Source: Maylandia zebra
Taxonomy: Eukaryota; Chordata; Actinopteri; Cichliformes; Cichlidae
Assembly: GCF_041146795.1 (NCBI RefSeq)
Contig: NC_135172.1
Coordinates: 13,568,137-13,632,136, forward strand
Direction: 5' to 3'
Length of the DNA: 64,000 nucleotides
The notes beneath the pieces are model-generated. The model did not search any database and was not told where the DNA came from. It was given only the letters and a program-made list of their open reading frames with translations. This document shows positions 11,620-22,034 of the stretch, piece after piece (positions within the stretch are counted from its first letter, which is position 1; each line of letters begins with the position of its first letter). A program made the translations under genes and the position numbers.

Positions 11620-13275
11620 TGTAGTAGTGGCCGGTAATAAACCAATCCTCATGAAGAACAGTGCTCTTTAATGAATTCAGCACAGACTAGGGTTGCCAAC
11701 TCCCTGAAAAATAAATAAGGGACACCTCGTGGCCAGGGCCGGGCGACCCAGTTGTCTTCACCCTTCCCAGTGTGGTGAATTTTCTAGCTCTTTTTTTGTG
11801 TGTGAAATTATTTTTTTAACCATTTGACTTGAAGTTGATTTAAGTAGATGCATATTCTATTCTTTGTGATATGAACACATGTGAAACAAATGATCATTTA
11901 GCCATTTATTTTTAGCTCAAAATGACAACATTAACACAGTAAAACAGGTCTCTTTCTTAAACAGAAGCCTGTCATGCTTAACTTTTGAGAATATAAGTAC
12001 GGTAAATCTTTCTTTAAAAGCACTCTGTCCTGCTTAACTTAAAATAATAGAAAACAATAGAAAGAAAAATATTCTTGTAACAGTGCACATTTAGTGCATT
12101 TAGTACAATTGGCTTCAGTTGAGGTATTATTTCAGCTTTTCTAATCAGCTGCGCCTGTTTGTAAACCCGCTTGTTCCCATGATTACGCATCATAACTCAT
12201 CATCATTATTCATCTATGTATTACTTTTATGTATTAGTCATCAATTTGTTGTAATCATCTATCCTTGCAGTTGTTTATTACACAAAATAAATTATATTAT
12301 CACACTTCTGGCCACATAGCGCTGATATTCACTGCACATGCCCATATTAACGTTTTCCAGCCAGGTGTTTTCCTTTTCCCATTCTTCCCTTTCTCTGAGG
12401 GGAACAAACATTCCGTGAAAATAGTTGGATCTACACTGCTGCTCAATCACAGCTGCCTGATCAATGTTTTTCATTAGCAATTTAGCAAAGTTGATGGTGG
12501 TGGTGTGTCTGTGTGAGTGAAAGACAGAGAGAGCGAGCGACAGATTATCTGTTATAACCTTCATTTTATGGAGGCACAGTGTGAGCACTCAGGTCGCATC
12601 AGAGCATCGGGCGGTATAGTGTGAGACCTGCATCGTGACCTACCAACTTCTAACCCCTGCGAGTCAATCGTGCAGTTTGAGCAGGAGCTGAATAACGTGA
12701 CTGAAAAAAATCGCACAGTGTTTGCCCAGCTTTAGGTGTACTGTCATCCGAGACTTGCACCGCAGAGTCGGCGTTTGTTCCCCTGTTGGCCATGCTTCTT
12801 GTTGTGGTCATCTGTTGTCTTCCGGTATTTTCTCCGCAAGCGACCTTTCCTCGACCAATGAGATGAGCGGTAATCTGAATTGTCATACTCGAATTGTCAT
12901 AAGTGTGCTGTCAGCTCATTGGTCACAAAGCAGGAGAGGGGCTGGGAATTATGTTTTCAAACAAAGCGTTAATTCCATTAAAAGTTATAGACTACTTTTG
13001 ATTCTCACTGTATTACGGGACAAAGTGCGTCCCTTATTAGCTCAATACGGGACGTGTACTTTTGTTTCGAAATACGGGACGATTCCGTATTTTAAGGGAC
13101 GGTTGGCAACCCTAGCACAGACTAACATCGAAGAGGTAGCAGTGACACACATCAGTTATCAGCTAGCCATCTAACTGTATTCTATCTCTAAACCTTTACC
13201 AACTCCGCTTTACTCTTATTTTGCGACACCACCCTCTAGTGGTGCAATATGATATAAACATTACAGAACACAACA
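11620..13275 (-). repeat. 3' LTR of the Gypsy element, split by a TIR transposon
   Basis: LTR sequence occupies 11620-11688 and 13124-13275 (69 + 152 = 221 bp), interrupted by a TIR element and one copy of its duplication. It differs from the other LTR by three substitutions in the visible alignment. Confidence 0.88.
11689..13113. mobile_element. 1.4-kb TIR transposon inserted in the LTR (10-bp duplication)
   Basis: The ends AGGGTTGCCAAC and GTTGGCAACCCT are exact inverses, flanked by AGCACAGACT on both sides (11679-11688 and 13114-13123). The uninterrupted LTR at 17426-17646 shows the empty site with one copy of that sequence. A 10-bp duplication suggests a Mutator-like superfamily; this is inference, since no transposase is encoded. 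The frame at 12722-13174 runs past the right end and is not a gene. Inner motifs include CCAATGAG and CTCATTGG (inverse CCAAT boxes near 12855-12925). Confidence 0.8.
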
Positions 13276-13570
13276 TCTCCTCTCTCTTTATAAAAAGAGT
13301 TCACCAAATAGCGTAGTACAGAAATAAAGTAATTCACTGTTTAGCAAACCAAACATACACTGGTGAACTTAAATGTTGCAATAGTTATACCATCAGAATA
13401 CTACAACTAGAAAAGCTAAATAAGCCTGAAATTGTAAAATAAAAAGAAATTATTCCAGTTTTTCCATTACAATTTTTTCTTAGTGCATTGGTGGCAGGAA
13501 ATCAGTTCTTCTTAAACCCAAAATAGAACAAGTAATGACATTTCTCTAATGTCCTTTTTCAAGCAACCTA

Positions 13571-16300
13571 TTATGGTACAATATAGTCTTTGTGCCAACG
13601 AGGCTTATACTTGACGCGGGGCAGTCTTCTGGCAGTAGGTGAGCCAGTCTGGGTGTGGTGCAACCTAGCAGTGTCAGCGTTCTTTTCAGTCACTGGGCGA
13701 CCGCGTGCTAGATGAGTGGCATTCCAAATCTTCCCATCACTCAGCAAGAAGGCATTCAAGCCTTTGGCTTTTGTTACTGTTACAGGAGGGGTAAATCTGG
13801 GATGTCCTTTAGGGACATGGTGGGGTTTCCTTATCCTCACACTCTCTCCTGGTAGAAAAGAAGGTTTCCGTGCGTGACGCCTACCATCAGTGTAACGTTG
13901 CATTTTCAACTGATATTTCTGAACTGAGTGACGTGCAACGTCATCCAGTGGAGACACAGCAGGAGGCAAAGGGAGGACATCCAGTTTAGTACGCATCTTC
14001 CTGCCATACAGGAGTTCATAGGGAGAGAGGGAAGTAGTTGCATGCTGCGTTGCACGGTAAACTTGAAGCCAATCCAGCACAGTCGCCTTCCATGGTTTCG
14101 ACTGCTGGATTGATGTCTGGATACAGGTGCGGAGGGCACGATGAAACCGTTCGATTGCTCCGTTTGCACCTGGGTAGTAGACAGATGTTCTGCTGTGGGA
14201 GATGCCTCTATTCTGAAGGAATGAGGTGAACATTGCAGAGGTGAACTGTGTACCATTGTCAGTTACGATGTTCTCTGGGTTGCCATGACGACTAAAGACA
14301 GATGAGAGGAACTGAATGACATCATCAGTAGTAGCAGAAGGTGAAAAGGCAAGCTCAGGCCATTTGGAGTAGTAGTCAGTCAATGTTATGACGTATCTAC
14401 AAGCAGGTATTGCAGTATCAAAAGGCCCAACAATGTCAAGACCAAGTTTTTTCCACGGTCCATCAGGCAGTGGGACGGGTTGGAGAGGAGCAGGATTAGT
14501 ATGTGCAGTTTTGTCATTGGACTGGCAAAGGAGGCATGAGGTTATGGCAGACTGGACTTGTGAGTCCATTTTTGGCCACCAGTAGAGATCTCGTAGTCTT
14601 TGTTTTGTGCGCACAATCCCTTGGTGACTTTCATGTGCCAGCGCAATCAGTTTAGGTCTCACTGAAAGTGGTGCAATGAGCCTTGAGCCTCTGAGAACAT
14701 AATCACTTAGGGTTGAGAGTTCATTACGGATTTTGTAGTAAGGTGCAAGCGTGACATCAAGTGCTTTGATTGAGGCAGGCCAGCCGCTTTGTATTTGTGA
14801 ACGCAAAGCAACCAGTTCAGGGCAAGTTGAACAGGCAGAGTCAAAGTCCGCAACTGGAAGAGAGGACATGGCAGCAGAAACTTGGGCTACCATTTCATGA
14901 TCTGCATCCGATGTAGGATGGGAAGAAACAGGCAGGGGCAGGCGAGAGAGATAGTCAGCTGTATAGTTCTGAGAACCTGGGCGGTAAATAACATCATAGT
15001 CAAAACACAGGAGGCGGGCAGACCAGCGGGCGATGCGCATTCCAGCCCTATTAATCCCTTTGGTGCTCAGCAGCGTTGTCAGAGCTTGGTGGTCTGTCCG
15101 CAGAGTAAAACGTCGGCCCCACAAATACGTTCTCAATTTCTCTGCAGCCCACACACAAGCATAAGCTTCTTTTTCAACAGTTGAGTACTTTTGTTCTGTT
15201 GCAGACATTGTGCGGGAAGTAAACGCCACAGGTTTTTCTGTGCCATCAGGTTGCACTTGAGCAAATACAGCACCAAGCCCATAGTCACTTGCATCAGTAG
15301 AGATCACGACACACAAGGCAGGGTCAAACAGTAGCAGTGCAGGACTATTCACCAGGAGTTTTTTTACTTCTTCAAAGCTCGCTTGTGCATCTAAAGTCCA
15401 TGTGAAGGTGTTCTTGTCGTTAGCACAGGCACGCATAGGGGCTACAACAGTTGCAAAGTTTGGCAAGAACTTGGAGTACCATGACACCAAGCCCAGGAAG
15501 GATCTCAGAGCAACAGTATCAGATGGGGGAGGGGCTCTCAAAACAGCATCAATATGCTCCTCATCAGGAAGAATGCCATCAGCAGTGACAACATGACCTA
15601 GGAAGCGTAGCGATGTCTTCCTAAAATGGCATTTGTTTTCGTTAAGCACAAGTCCAGCATCTTTGAGCTTCTGCAGGACAGTGCTAAGGTTTTGGTCATG
15701 CTCAGCTGCACTTTTACTGTAGACAGTAAGGTCATCCAGGTAGTTTTGGACACCTGGGAGGTCTTTAAGGATTTCAGCCATCATTTTCTGAAAAGCTGAG
15801 GGGGCAGAGGCCAGTCCATAAGGTACTCTGCAGAATCTGAAGAGTCCATCATGTGTAATGAATGCTGTCAAATCTCTGCTATCTTCATGCAGGGGCAGCT
15901 GGTAGTATGCATTTGCAAGATCAATTGTAGAAAACACTTTTGCACCCTGTAAGCTGGCAAACAATTCATCCACATGTGGTAAGGGGTAGCAATCAGTGAT
16001 CACAGCTTTGTTTGGTTCACGGAGGTCTGCACACAGCCTTATTCCACCAGTTTTCCGTCCTGTCACAACAATTGGGGATACCCATGGTGATGCATCAATC
16101 CGTTCAATGACACCAGCTTTGAGTAAACGATCCAGTTCTGCTGAAACTGAAGCCCTCACAGCAAACGGGAGACGTCGCAGCTTCTGACGCACAGGTTTGA
16201 CTGTTGGGTCAACTTTCACTTTATGCACAAAGGCACGCACGCAGCCAATATCTGGGGCAGCAGGGATGCAAGAAGCAGGTGATGGATTTGTAGACATCAC
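13571..16300 (-). CDS. pol: Gypsy pol: reverse transcriptase, RNase H, integrase
   Basis: A 909-residue uninterrupted frame. RT covers about residues 25-270 with the catalytic YLDD at 187-190 and LPHVDELFASLQGAKVFSTI just before the first Asp region. RNase H follows (STDASDYGLGA, TVEKEAYA, RTDHQALTTLL). The integrase zinc region has HESHQG and CLLC, then the DDE core (LGLDIVG, VTDNGTQFTS, GANGAIERFHRAL). The C-terminus is basic and lacks a clear chromodomain. The true N-terminus is uncertain because the frame begins just after a shift relative to the protease; the listed ATG is only the first Met. This is an endogenous mobile-element gene, not a host gene. Confidence 0.92.
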   Translation of the reverse strand: MMSTNPSPASCIPAAPDIGCVRAFVHKVKVDPTVKPVRQKLRRLPFAVRASVSAELDRLLKAGVIERIDASPWVSPIVVTGRKTGGIRLCADLREPNKAVITDCYPLPHVDELFASLQGAKVFSTIDLANAYYQLPLHEDSRDLTAFITHDGLFRFCRVPYGLASAPSAFQKMMAEILKDLPGVQNYLDDLTVYSKSAAEHDQNLSTVLQKLKDAGLVLNENKCHFRKTSLRFLGHVVTADGILPDEEHIDAVLRAPPPSDTVALRSFLGLVSWYSKFLPNFATVVAPMRACANDKNTFTWTLDAQASFEEVKKLLVNSPALLLFDPALCVVISTDASDYGLGAVFAQVQPDGTEKPVAFTSRTMSATEQKYSTVEKEAYACVWAAEKLRTYLWGRRFTLRTDHQALTTLLSTKGINRAGMRIARWSARLLCFDYDVIYRPGSQNYTADYLSRLPLPVSSHPTSDADHEMVAQVSAAMSSLPVADFDSACSTCPELVALRSQIQSGWPASIKALDVTLAPYYKIRNELSTLSDYVLRGSRLIAPLSVRPKLIALAHESHQGIVRTKQRLRDLYWWPKMDSQVQSAITSCLLCQSNDKTAHTNPAPLQPVPLPDGPWKKLGLDIVGPFDTAIPACRYVITLTDYYSKWPELAFSPSATTDDVIQFLSSVFSRHGNPENIVTDNGTQFTSAMFTSFLQNRGISHSRTSVYYPGANGAIERFHRALRTCIQTSIQQSKPWKATVLDWLQVYRATQHATTSLSPYELLYGRKMRTKLDVLPLPPAVSPLDDVARHSVQKYQLKMQRYTDGRRHARKPSFLPGESVRIRKPHHVPKGHPRFTPPVTVTKAKGLNAFLLSDGKIWNATHLARGRPVTEKNADTARLHHTQTGSPTARRLPRVKYKPRWHKDYIVP

Positions 16301-16509
16301 AGAAGCAGTAGGATCAGTACATGGAGGTAGAACAGTATTGCCTTCGTGTATGTAACTAGTTGAAGGTCAGGTGGTTTTAGTGGCGTACCACTGAAGTGCT
16401 CTTCGTAGATGTGGTTAGGCAGGATAGAAACTGCAGAACCTGTGTCCACAATCAGTTCAATGTCCTTAGCTGATGAGGTAGGTGTTCTCACATTTATGCT
16501 GCATTGCAA
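16297..16509 (-). pseudogene. Gypsy aspartic protease, truncated
   Basis: Contains the active-site block LIVDTGSAVSILP and then LVTYTK, after which the frame runs into a short hydrophobic, non-homologous tail and stops. It is in the same frame as gag (16617 to 16509 is a multiple of three) but two bases out of frame with pol. The C-terminal half of a normal retropepsin, including its conserved Gly-rich flap partner region, is missing, so I infer an internal deletion at about 16300-16400. Confidence 0.75.
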
Positions 16510-16617
16510 TCCTTTTGATGCATGAGAAGGATCTGTTAAGTAAAGGACTGTGAGTTTTGGTAAATGGACTTCCCGTACATCTCTTGTCTTGGATGAGCAG
16601 CAGACACGAGCAAAATG

Positions 16618-17361
16618 TCAAATTTTATGACACAGTTTACAAGTAGCTTTGGCAGCAGGACACTGACGAAAGTTGGCTAAATGACTGTTTGAACCACATA
16701 TAAAACAGTTCTTAGATGTTTTTGTTGCATGAGATGGCTTTGCAGGGTGAGCATTGTACTTATGTTTCCTCTGCATGGAGTGCGAGTGAGACTGCACAGC
16801 TTGGACTGGGGTACTACTGTCTGCAGCTATGGATTTAGCTTGTTGAACTGCAGATTCCATTTGTGTTGCCAGTGTAACAGCTTTATCTAGTGTCAAATCA
16901 GGTTCCAGCAAGAGTCTTTCTCTTATGCTGGGGCTAGACACATGTTCAACTAGCTGATCACGGATCATTTCTTCTGTCCTGTCATCAAACTCACATTTAG
17001 AAGCAAGGTCACGCAAGCTCGCCACATACTGGATAACAGTCTCATGTGAAGCTTGTGTTTGCTGTCTGAAAGCATGTCTTTCCACAACAACATTTACCTT
17101 GGGTGAAAAGTATTGTTCTAGGGCAGTAACAGCAGAGGCGAAAGTGTCACCTGTGTTTGGCAGTGAGTAGAAAATCCTTTGTCCCTCGGTTCCTAAGCAG
17201 TGAAGTAAAGTAGCTCTTCTTCGTGCTTCAGGCCAAGCATTCCCTGTTGCATTGATCACAAGCAAATAATTGTTGAACATACGCATCCACATGTTGAATG
17301 GCAAAGCAGGATCTCCAGGGCAAGGCAAAAACATCGGCGGCGGATGGACGTTTGCAGCCAT
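16618..17361 (-). CDS. gag: Gypsy gag, ending in a premature stop
   Basis: 247 residues with a capsid-like helical region and a CCHC zinc knuckle (CFICGSNSHLANFRQC, about residues 219-234). The reading then stops at TGA inside a second knuckle (CKLCHKI, stop, then HFARVC in the same frame), giving a perfect CX2CX4HX4C if the stop is read as a residue. Gag packages element RNA. The stop is most simply a nonsense mutation of a Gly codon; readthrough is less likely because it would fall inside a zinc-binding fold. Confidence 0.85.
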   Translation of the reverse strand: MAANVHPPPMFLPCPGDPALPFNMWMRMFNNYLLVINATGNAWPEARRRATLLHCLGTEGQRIFYSLPNTGDTFASAVTALEQYFSPKVNVVVERHAFRQQTQASHETVIQYVASLRDLASKCEFDDRTEEMIRDQLVEHVSSPSIRERLLLEPDLTLDKAVTLATQMESAVQQAKSIAADSSTPVQAVQSHSHSMQRKHKYNAHPAKPSHATKTSKNCFICGSNSHLANFRQCPAAKATCKLCHKI

Positions 17362-17425
17362 GATGACTCAGCAAAAAAACTCAAAGCAGAAAAAAAAAAC
17401 ACGCAGGGGTTACTCGTCGCCAAAA

Positions 17426-17646
17426 TGTAGTAGCGGCCGGTAATAAACCAATCCTCATGAAGAACAGTGCTCTTTAATGAATTCAGCACAGACTAACATC
17501 GAAGAGGTAGCAGTGACACACATCAGTTATCAGCTAGCCATCTAACTGTTTTCTATCTCTAAACCTTTACCGACTCCGCTTTACTCTTATTTTGCGACAC
17601 CACCCTCTAGTGGTGCAATATGATATAAACATTACAGAACACAACA
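17426..17646 (-). repeat. 5' LTR of the Gypsy element
   Basis: 221 bp, TGTAGTAGCGG ... CACAACA in plus-strand reading. It contains TTTAATGAATTC and ACCACTAGAGG-type sequence shared with the other LTR. The leader that follows on the minus strand starts TTTTGGCGACGAG, where the primer-binding site would be. The primer tRNA was not assigned. Confidence 0.88.
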
Positions 17647-18021
17647 GGTAGTTACACACTCAGTAGCACAGGAACAGAGGAGGGAGAGACAGAGAAAGAC
17701 AGCCAGGGACAACAAGGTCACATTAGAAAGGTATAGTAATCATCCACAACTATTTTCGGTTGCAGATGATAAAGGATTCAGAAAGTTTATTCATGCAGGC
17801 CCATATGACAGAGAATATGCATCTTCTTTTTGTTTTCATATTTTAGTTTATATTTAATTGTGTTGTGGTTTGCAGTGTTTTGTGTTGTTTCACTTTAAAT
17901 TTGTAAAAGGAAAAAGCTGAAAATTTAAATAGTTAAAAGTTGAAATGTGAATATTTGATTTTTGTATTATATGATTTATTTATTATATTTTATGTGGCGT
18001 GAATAAATAAAAGTATATTTA

Positions 18022-18988
18022 CGGTGGCCCCTACAGACAAAGCATGTAAAAACTCCAAAACACGTAAAAACTCCAAAACACGTAAAAAAACTCAAAGCAC
18101 GTACAAAACACAACAGAAGTGCTCCAGGATGCTAGGGCGCAGTGTTGAGCTTTTGTTACCTAGTGGCTACACAAGCCAGCAAGTACCAATGACCGGATTT
18201 GGTGTGTGGTAATAACAGGTAAATGAACATTGTTTTTAAATTATTTGAATATATATATGTGAGTGCACAAACAATACACATATGCTTTCAACTGTGTAAT
18301 TTAAGTGATCTAGGTAACCAGTGGCGGTCCTTATTTTCTTACTCTTCTTATATTTATTGTTTGTTTACTTGCACTGTTGTAACTGGAGCCTCATCGTCTC
18401 GTCTCTCTATTTACTGGACTGTAGCGGAGATGACAATAAAGTTTACTTTGACTTCAGCAGCGAGCAGGCGCACCGAGGGCTCTTGCGTTTACTTTTCGCG
18501 TATAGAATTTCGAAAAAACATCGGTGCAAATTATAAGTCTGTATCATGATGTCTGGTGTTTTCGTGTTTGTTGTTTTGTTTTTATTTTGTTTTATTTTGC
18601 GAGTTGGTTATTAGATACTGCTCCAGCCGGTCAGAGAATCCCCCGCCGCCCCGCCCTCTCCTCCCTGTGCCGCAAGCAGCAGGCGCACCTCGCAAACGGA
18701 GGGCGCTCTTACTCCCAGCAAATGGGCGATAGAAAACCGATCGGTGCTTATGCCATTCCCAATATGCGCTGGCTGATGTCGGGGCAGCATGAGTACGAGC
18801 AATTTTTTATTTTTTATTTTTTTTTGCCGATGCCTGTGATGCCGCCCCCCACCACGATGCCGCCCTGGGCAACCGCCCGTGTCGCCCGTATCAAAAACCG
18901 CTACTGTAGGTAGCTCTGTTTTGGAAGTTCAGTTAACGCTAGAAATCTGTTTTGGGGTTTGTACATGCTTTGTCTCTAGGGGCCACCG
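18022..18988. mobile_element. TIR element nested in the hAT right half
   Basis: The left end GGTGGCCCCTACAGACAAAG and the inverted right end GGTGGCCCCTAGAGACAAAG match for more than 30 bases with few differences. Near-duplicate TATATTTA lies on both sides, offset by two bases, so the target duplication is not certain. The interior has a 75-bp imperfect direct repeat (about 18455-18530 and 18668-18755, sharing GCAGGCGCACC and ATCGGTGC) and a LINE-type tail. Confidence 0.65.
18315..18455 (+). repeat. L2-type tail (ACAATAAAGTTTACTTTGAC)
   Basis: The block ends in GATGACAATAAAGTTTACTT, the usual 3' end of a teleost L2-like element. It lies inside the 18.0-kb TIR element, adding another layer to the nest. 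Confidence 0.45.
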
Positions 18989-19206
18989 CATATATTTATA
19001 TATAAACATATATAAATAAAACCACTACTTACATTAGTAATTCCTTTTGTGCATAATTTTATATTATTGTTAATAATAAATTAATTAAAGCAACAAAACA
19101 ACCTGAAGAGCCGGTTCGGAGCCGAAAGAGCCGGCTCTTTTTAGTGAGCCGAGCCGAAAGAGCCGGTTCTCTAAAAGGAGCCGGAAATCCCATCACTAGT
19201 ACATTG

Positions 19207-20540
19207 TCTGTCACTGCCACAGAGGGCAGGTCACGTCACAGTCTGCTCATTTTGCAGTGGTCAGTTTGTGGAACATGCACAAAGTATTTTATCATTTTCA
19301 TGGATCGGGCGTGTTGTTGTTGCATAAAAAGATCACACAATAATAATAATAATTATAATAATTATAATAATAATAATGAATTAAAACAGAAAATATAAAA
19401 AAATGACAAAATATGATTAGAGACACATCTTCAATAAATAGTATCTGGGTCAAAGTGTGCAAATACTCCACATAGGAAATTATCACAAGACTTTTTTTTT
19501 CTTCAGTGAGACTTAAAACATGCATAATAATATTAGCCTATAGCGTTATGTGTTATTTGTGTAAAAACGTCTATTTCTTTATTTTAGTCATTAAATCTGT
19601 TATAATACAAGTGTTGTGTCTGCCAGACTCTCTCTCCTTAAGGTACCTTTTCCCCCATTGATGTTCCAGGGATGTACCTTTCATTGGTGTGGATTTAACA
19701 GGCATTCTTCACATTTGTGATTTGTGTTTACTGTTATTTTGTGTTGTTGCTGACATCCACCTGGATGATCATAAAGCTTACTACTACCTCTTGTAGCACT
19801 TACGTGGAGGTATATATACACAGTGCTGATGGATAATTACCAAGGTAATGAGTAATTTGGGCTAGTATCAGAAGATTAAGAACGACTCTTAGAGCTCTGG
19901 TACATGAATGGCAAAGAAACCAGACAAACACAGTTGTGTGGCTTAAAAGTACTTTAGTGATGTTAAGCCTTTTAAAAGAAATCAACACAAGATTACAACA
20001 GGTTTTAACAGAACTTATGAAAATGTATAAGTAATGTCTAAAATTTTCCCCCAAAGTAGCAAAAAAATAGAATAAAAATAAAACTGTGCCACTTTGATGA
20101 GGAGCTCTTTTTGTGATACTGTTGCCATCTCTCCCAGGATGAATCCCTGAGCAGTGAAAGAGCATATCAGTTGTTTAACATGTTACTCTCTTCCTTGTAG
20201 GCTGCTGTGTTTTATTTTAATTTTTGAAATCACACCACATGAACATATATCCTCTAGTATGTTATGCACTTTCACATATCATATTAATAAACACAGTGGG
20301 CCACCATTACCAAAATATGCCAGTGTCAGTCCAGCCCTGAACCCAGATGATCCAGAATGCAATAAGACTTAAAATGGAGAGCAGTTCAGAGTCAGTTCAA
20401 TATTAATGGAGTTCGTTTCTGTTATCACATGTTTACACTGACTTGCCTACTATTGCAACGTGGAAATGTTCTCAGTTGTTTGTGTTGTATGTTGTATGTT
20501 TGTGTCATTATCTTGAAAAAAATTAAATGTTATACTTTTT
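19207..20540. other. Intergenic, mostly without feature
   Basis: Contains a short AAT/ATT tract at 19339-19378. A 121-codon minus frame at 19800-20165 shows no domain I recognise and probably lies in repeat sequence. No gene is called. Confidence 0.45.
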
Positions 20541-20548
20541 AAAATCAC

Positions 20549-20822
20549 TGTCCATCCATCCATCCATCCATCCATCCATCCATCCATCCATCCATCCATC
20601 CATCCATCCATCCATCCATCCACTTCCTCTTCTCCTTTTCAGGGTTGCAGGGGTTGATGGAGCCTATCCCAGCTGTCTTAGGGCGAGAGGCAGAGTACAC
20701 CCTGGACAGGTCGCCAGTCTGTCACAGGGCTAACACAGACAGAGACATCCAATCACAATCACATTCACTCCCACATTCACACCTATGGGCAATTTAGTGT
20801 TTCCAGTTAACCTGTCCCCCAC
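20549..20822 (+). repeat. CATC microsatellite plus common teleost interspersed repeat
   Basis: About 17 CATC units are followed by GGAGCCTATCCCAGCTGTCT, ACACCCTGGACAGGTCGCCA and CACACCTATGGGCAATTTAG, the signature of a very abundant fish repeat that starts from a CCAT tract. A fragment of the related tract is at 37978-38006. Confidence 0.75.
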
Positions 20823-21654
20823 TTTAAAATCACTGTTTTCTACTAAAACTCCATTGTTAGCTATAGGGACAATCAACCCCATTCCTTCTGACAGCTAACC
20901 CAGCTATGGGGTCAAAATTTCAGAGTGTCATAGATGAATGAATGAACAGCAGTTCATCAAAGAGTAAAAAGTGTGATACCCAACCCCAGTCTACCCCACG
21001 GTTTCTCTCTCAAACACGCTCCTGGGAGGAGCATATTTAAATGAACCACACAAACTTGATTTACCGGCATGCAATTTCCTGCAAATTATACTAAATTTAA
21101 CGCTGTGAAAGAATTCTTTGTTTTGTAACTGATGCGGTTTTGATAATCTTGCGTTGGTTTAGCTGCAATCAGTGGGGGAAATGTTATCAGAAGGAGTGCA
21201 TAATTGGCTCTGCCCCGGTTTCACCCTGCATGTTTAGAGCCGTGCGTAATTCTGGTCAGTGTATGAATCAGTGGAACCGAGACAATGAAGCCTGTAATGC
21301 AGACTATAAAAACAAAAACAACGAGCTCAAAGACCCCAAAACAAAAAACTGTTGAGTCAGTGACAAGTTTTGTGGAATTTCCTATACTAACGATATGCTT
21401 CAGCATAAAAGCTGTGCTTATGAGTGAAAGAGAGGCGCTATTATTGACATTAAGACATAAATAGGAGTCATATATAGATTATATGGTGGAAGAAAAAAAA
21501 GGGAAAAAACCAATCAGATGTTGTTAGCTGATTGAAGCTGATTTTTTAGTGCTTTTTCCCCCCAGTATAACACATCAATGGGATGATTATTTTTATTCTC
21601 AAAAGCTCTGTATCAGTGTATTGCTATGTAACTACTCTCTCTTTCTCTCTCATA

Positions 21655-21945
21655 GAGACACACACGCGCACACACACACAGACACACACACACACATTCT
21701 TGCCCTCCACGTTGCAACACTACACTTCATTTTTCTTGACCCTCCCTTCCTTCCTCTCTTCATATACCAACAGAGAACGCCCATGGTGGGTTTCAGAGGC
21801 CAGAGCAAAGGAACTCCCTCGTCATCAACTTCAGACACACAGAAGCAAAGCAAATACACACACCCCACACCCACATGTGCACTCACTCACTCACTCACTC
21901 ACTCACACACACATACACACACACTCACACACCCCACAGTTCCAC
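21655..21945 (+). repeat. CA- and CACT-rich simple repeats upstream of the ICAM-like gene
   Basis: CA runs at about 21658-21700 and 21902-21940 and an ACTC tract at about 21880-21905. The overlapping open frames (His/Thr repeats) are low-complexity shadows. The stretch ends 90 bp before the ICAM-like ATG, so part of it may be 5' UTR or promoter. Confidence 0.6.
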
Positions 21946-22034
21946 ATAAACTAAAAGAACCCACTGCTACCTCATAAGTCTCAGGCTGTGGCACCGTCAG
22001 CATCGATCAGCTGTTAACGTGACATAGAAGAAGG

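Larger units (their letters stand above)
11620..17646 (-). mobile_element. Ty3/Gypsy LTR retrotransposon, near complete
   Basis: Bounded by 221-bp LTRs (TG...CA) and a 5-bp target duplication GGTAG (11615-11619 and 17647-17651). Reading the minus strand, the order is 5' LTR, leader, gag, protease, RT-RNase H-integrase, 3' LTR, the Ty3/Gypsy order. The LTRs differ at only three positions apart from the later insertion, so the copy is young. The gag stop and the protease/RT frame break suggest it cannot move by itself. Confidence 0.92.
11430..19198. mobile_element. hAT-type transposon carrying nested insertions
   Basis: The outer boundaries carry a perfect 8-bp duplication GTACATTG (11422-11429 and 19199-19206). 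The ends are TAGTGATGTG and CCCATCACTA, inverted. Both sub-terminal zones are rich in GAGCCGG/CCGGCTC motifs (11459-11505 and 19106-19184), as is common for hAT transposase binding. Without the inserted Gypsy element (with its 5-bp duplication) and the 18.0-kb TIR element, only about 0.8 kb is hAT sequence. A short stretch at 17750-17815 translates to a piece like the DDKGFRKFIHA block of hAT/ZBED transposases, suggesting a deleted autonomous ancestor. Confidence 0.85.

Noticed and set aside
12722-13174. 150-codon plus frame in the TIR element
   Set aside because: It crosses the element's right end and target duplication into LTR sequence and has no transposase motif.
19800-20165. 121-codon minus frame
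   Set aside because: Hydrophobic, no domain or promoter context; likely repeat-derived.
21549-21977. Two overlapping His/Thr-rich frames before the ICAM-like gene
   Set aside because: Translations of CA and CACT simple repeats. The true start with signal peptide is at 22035.
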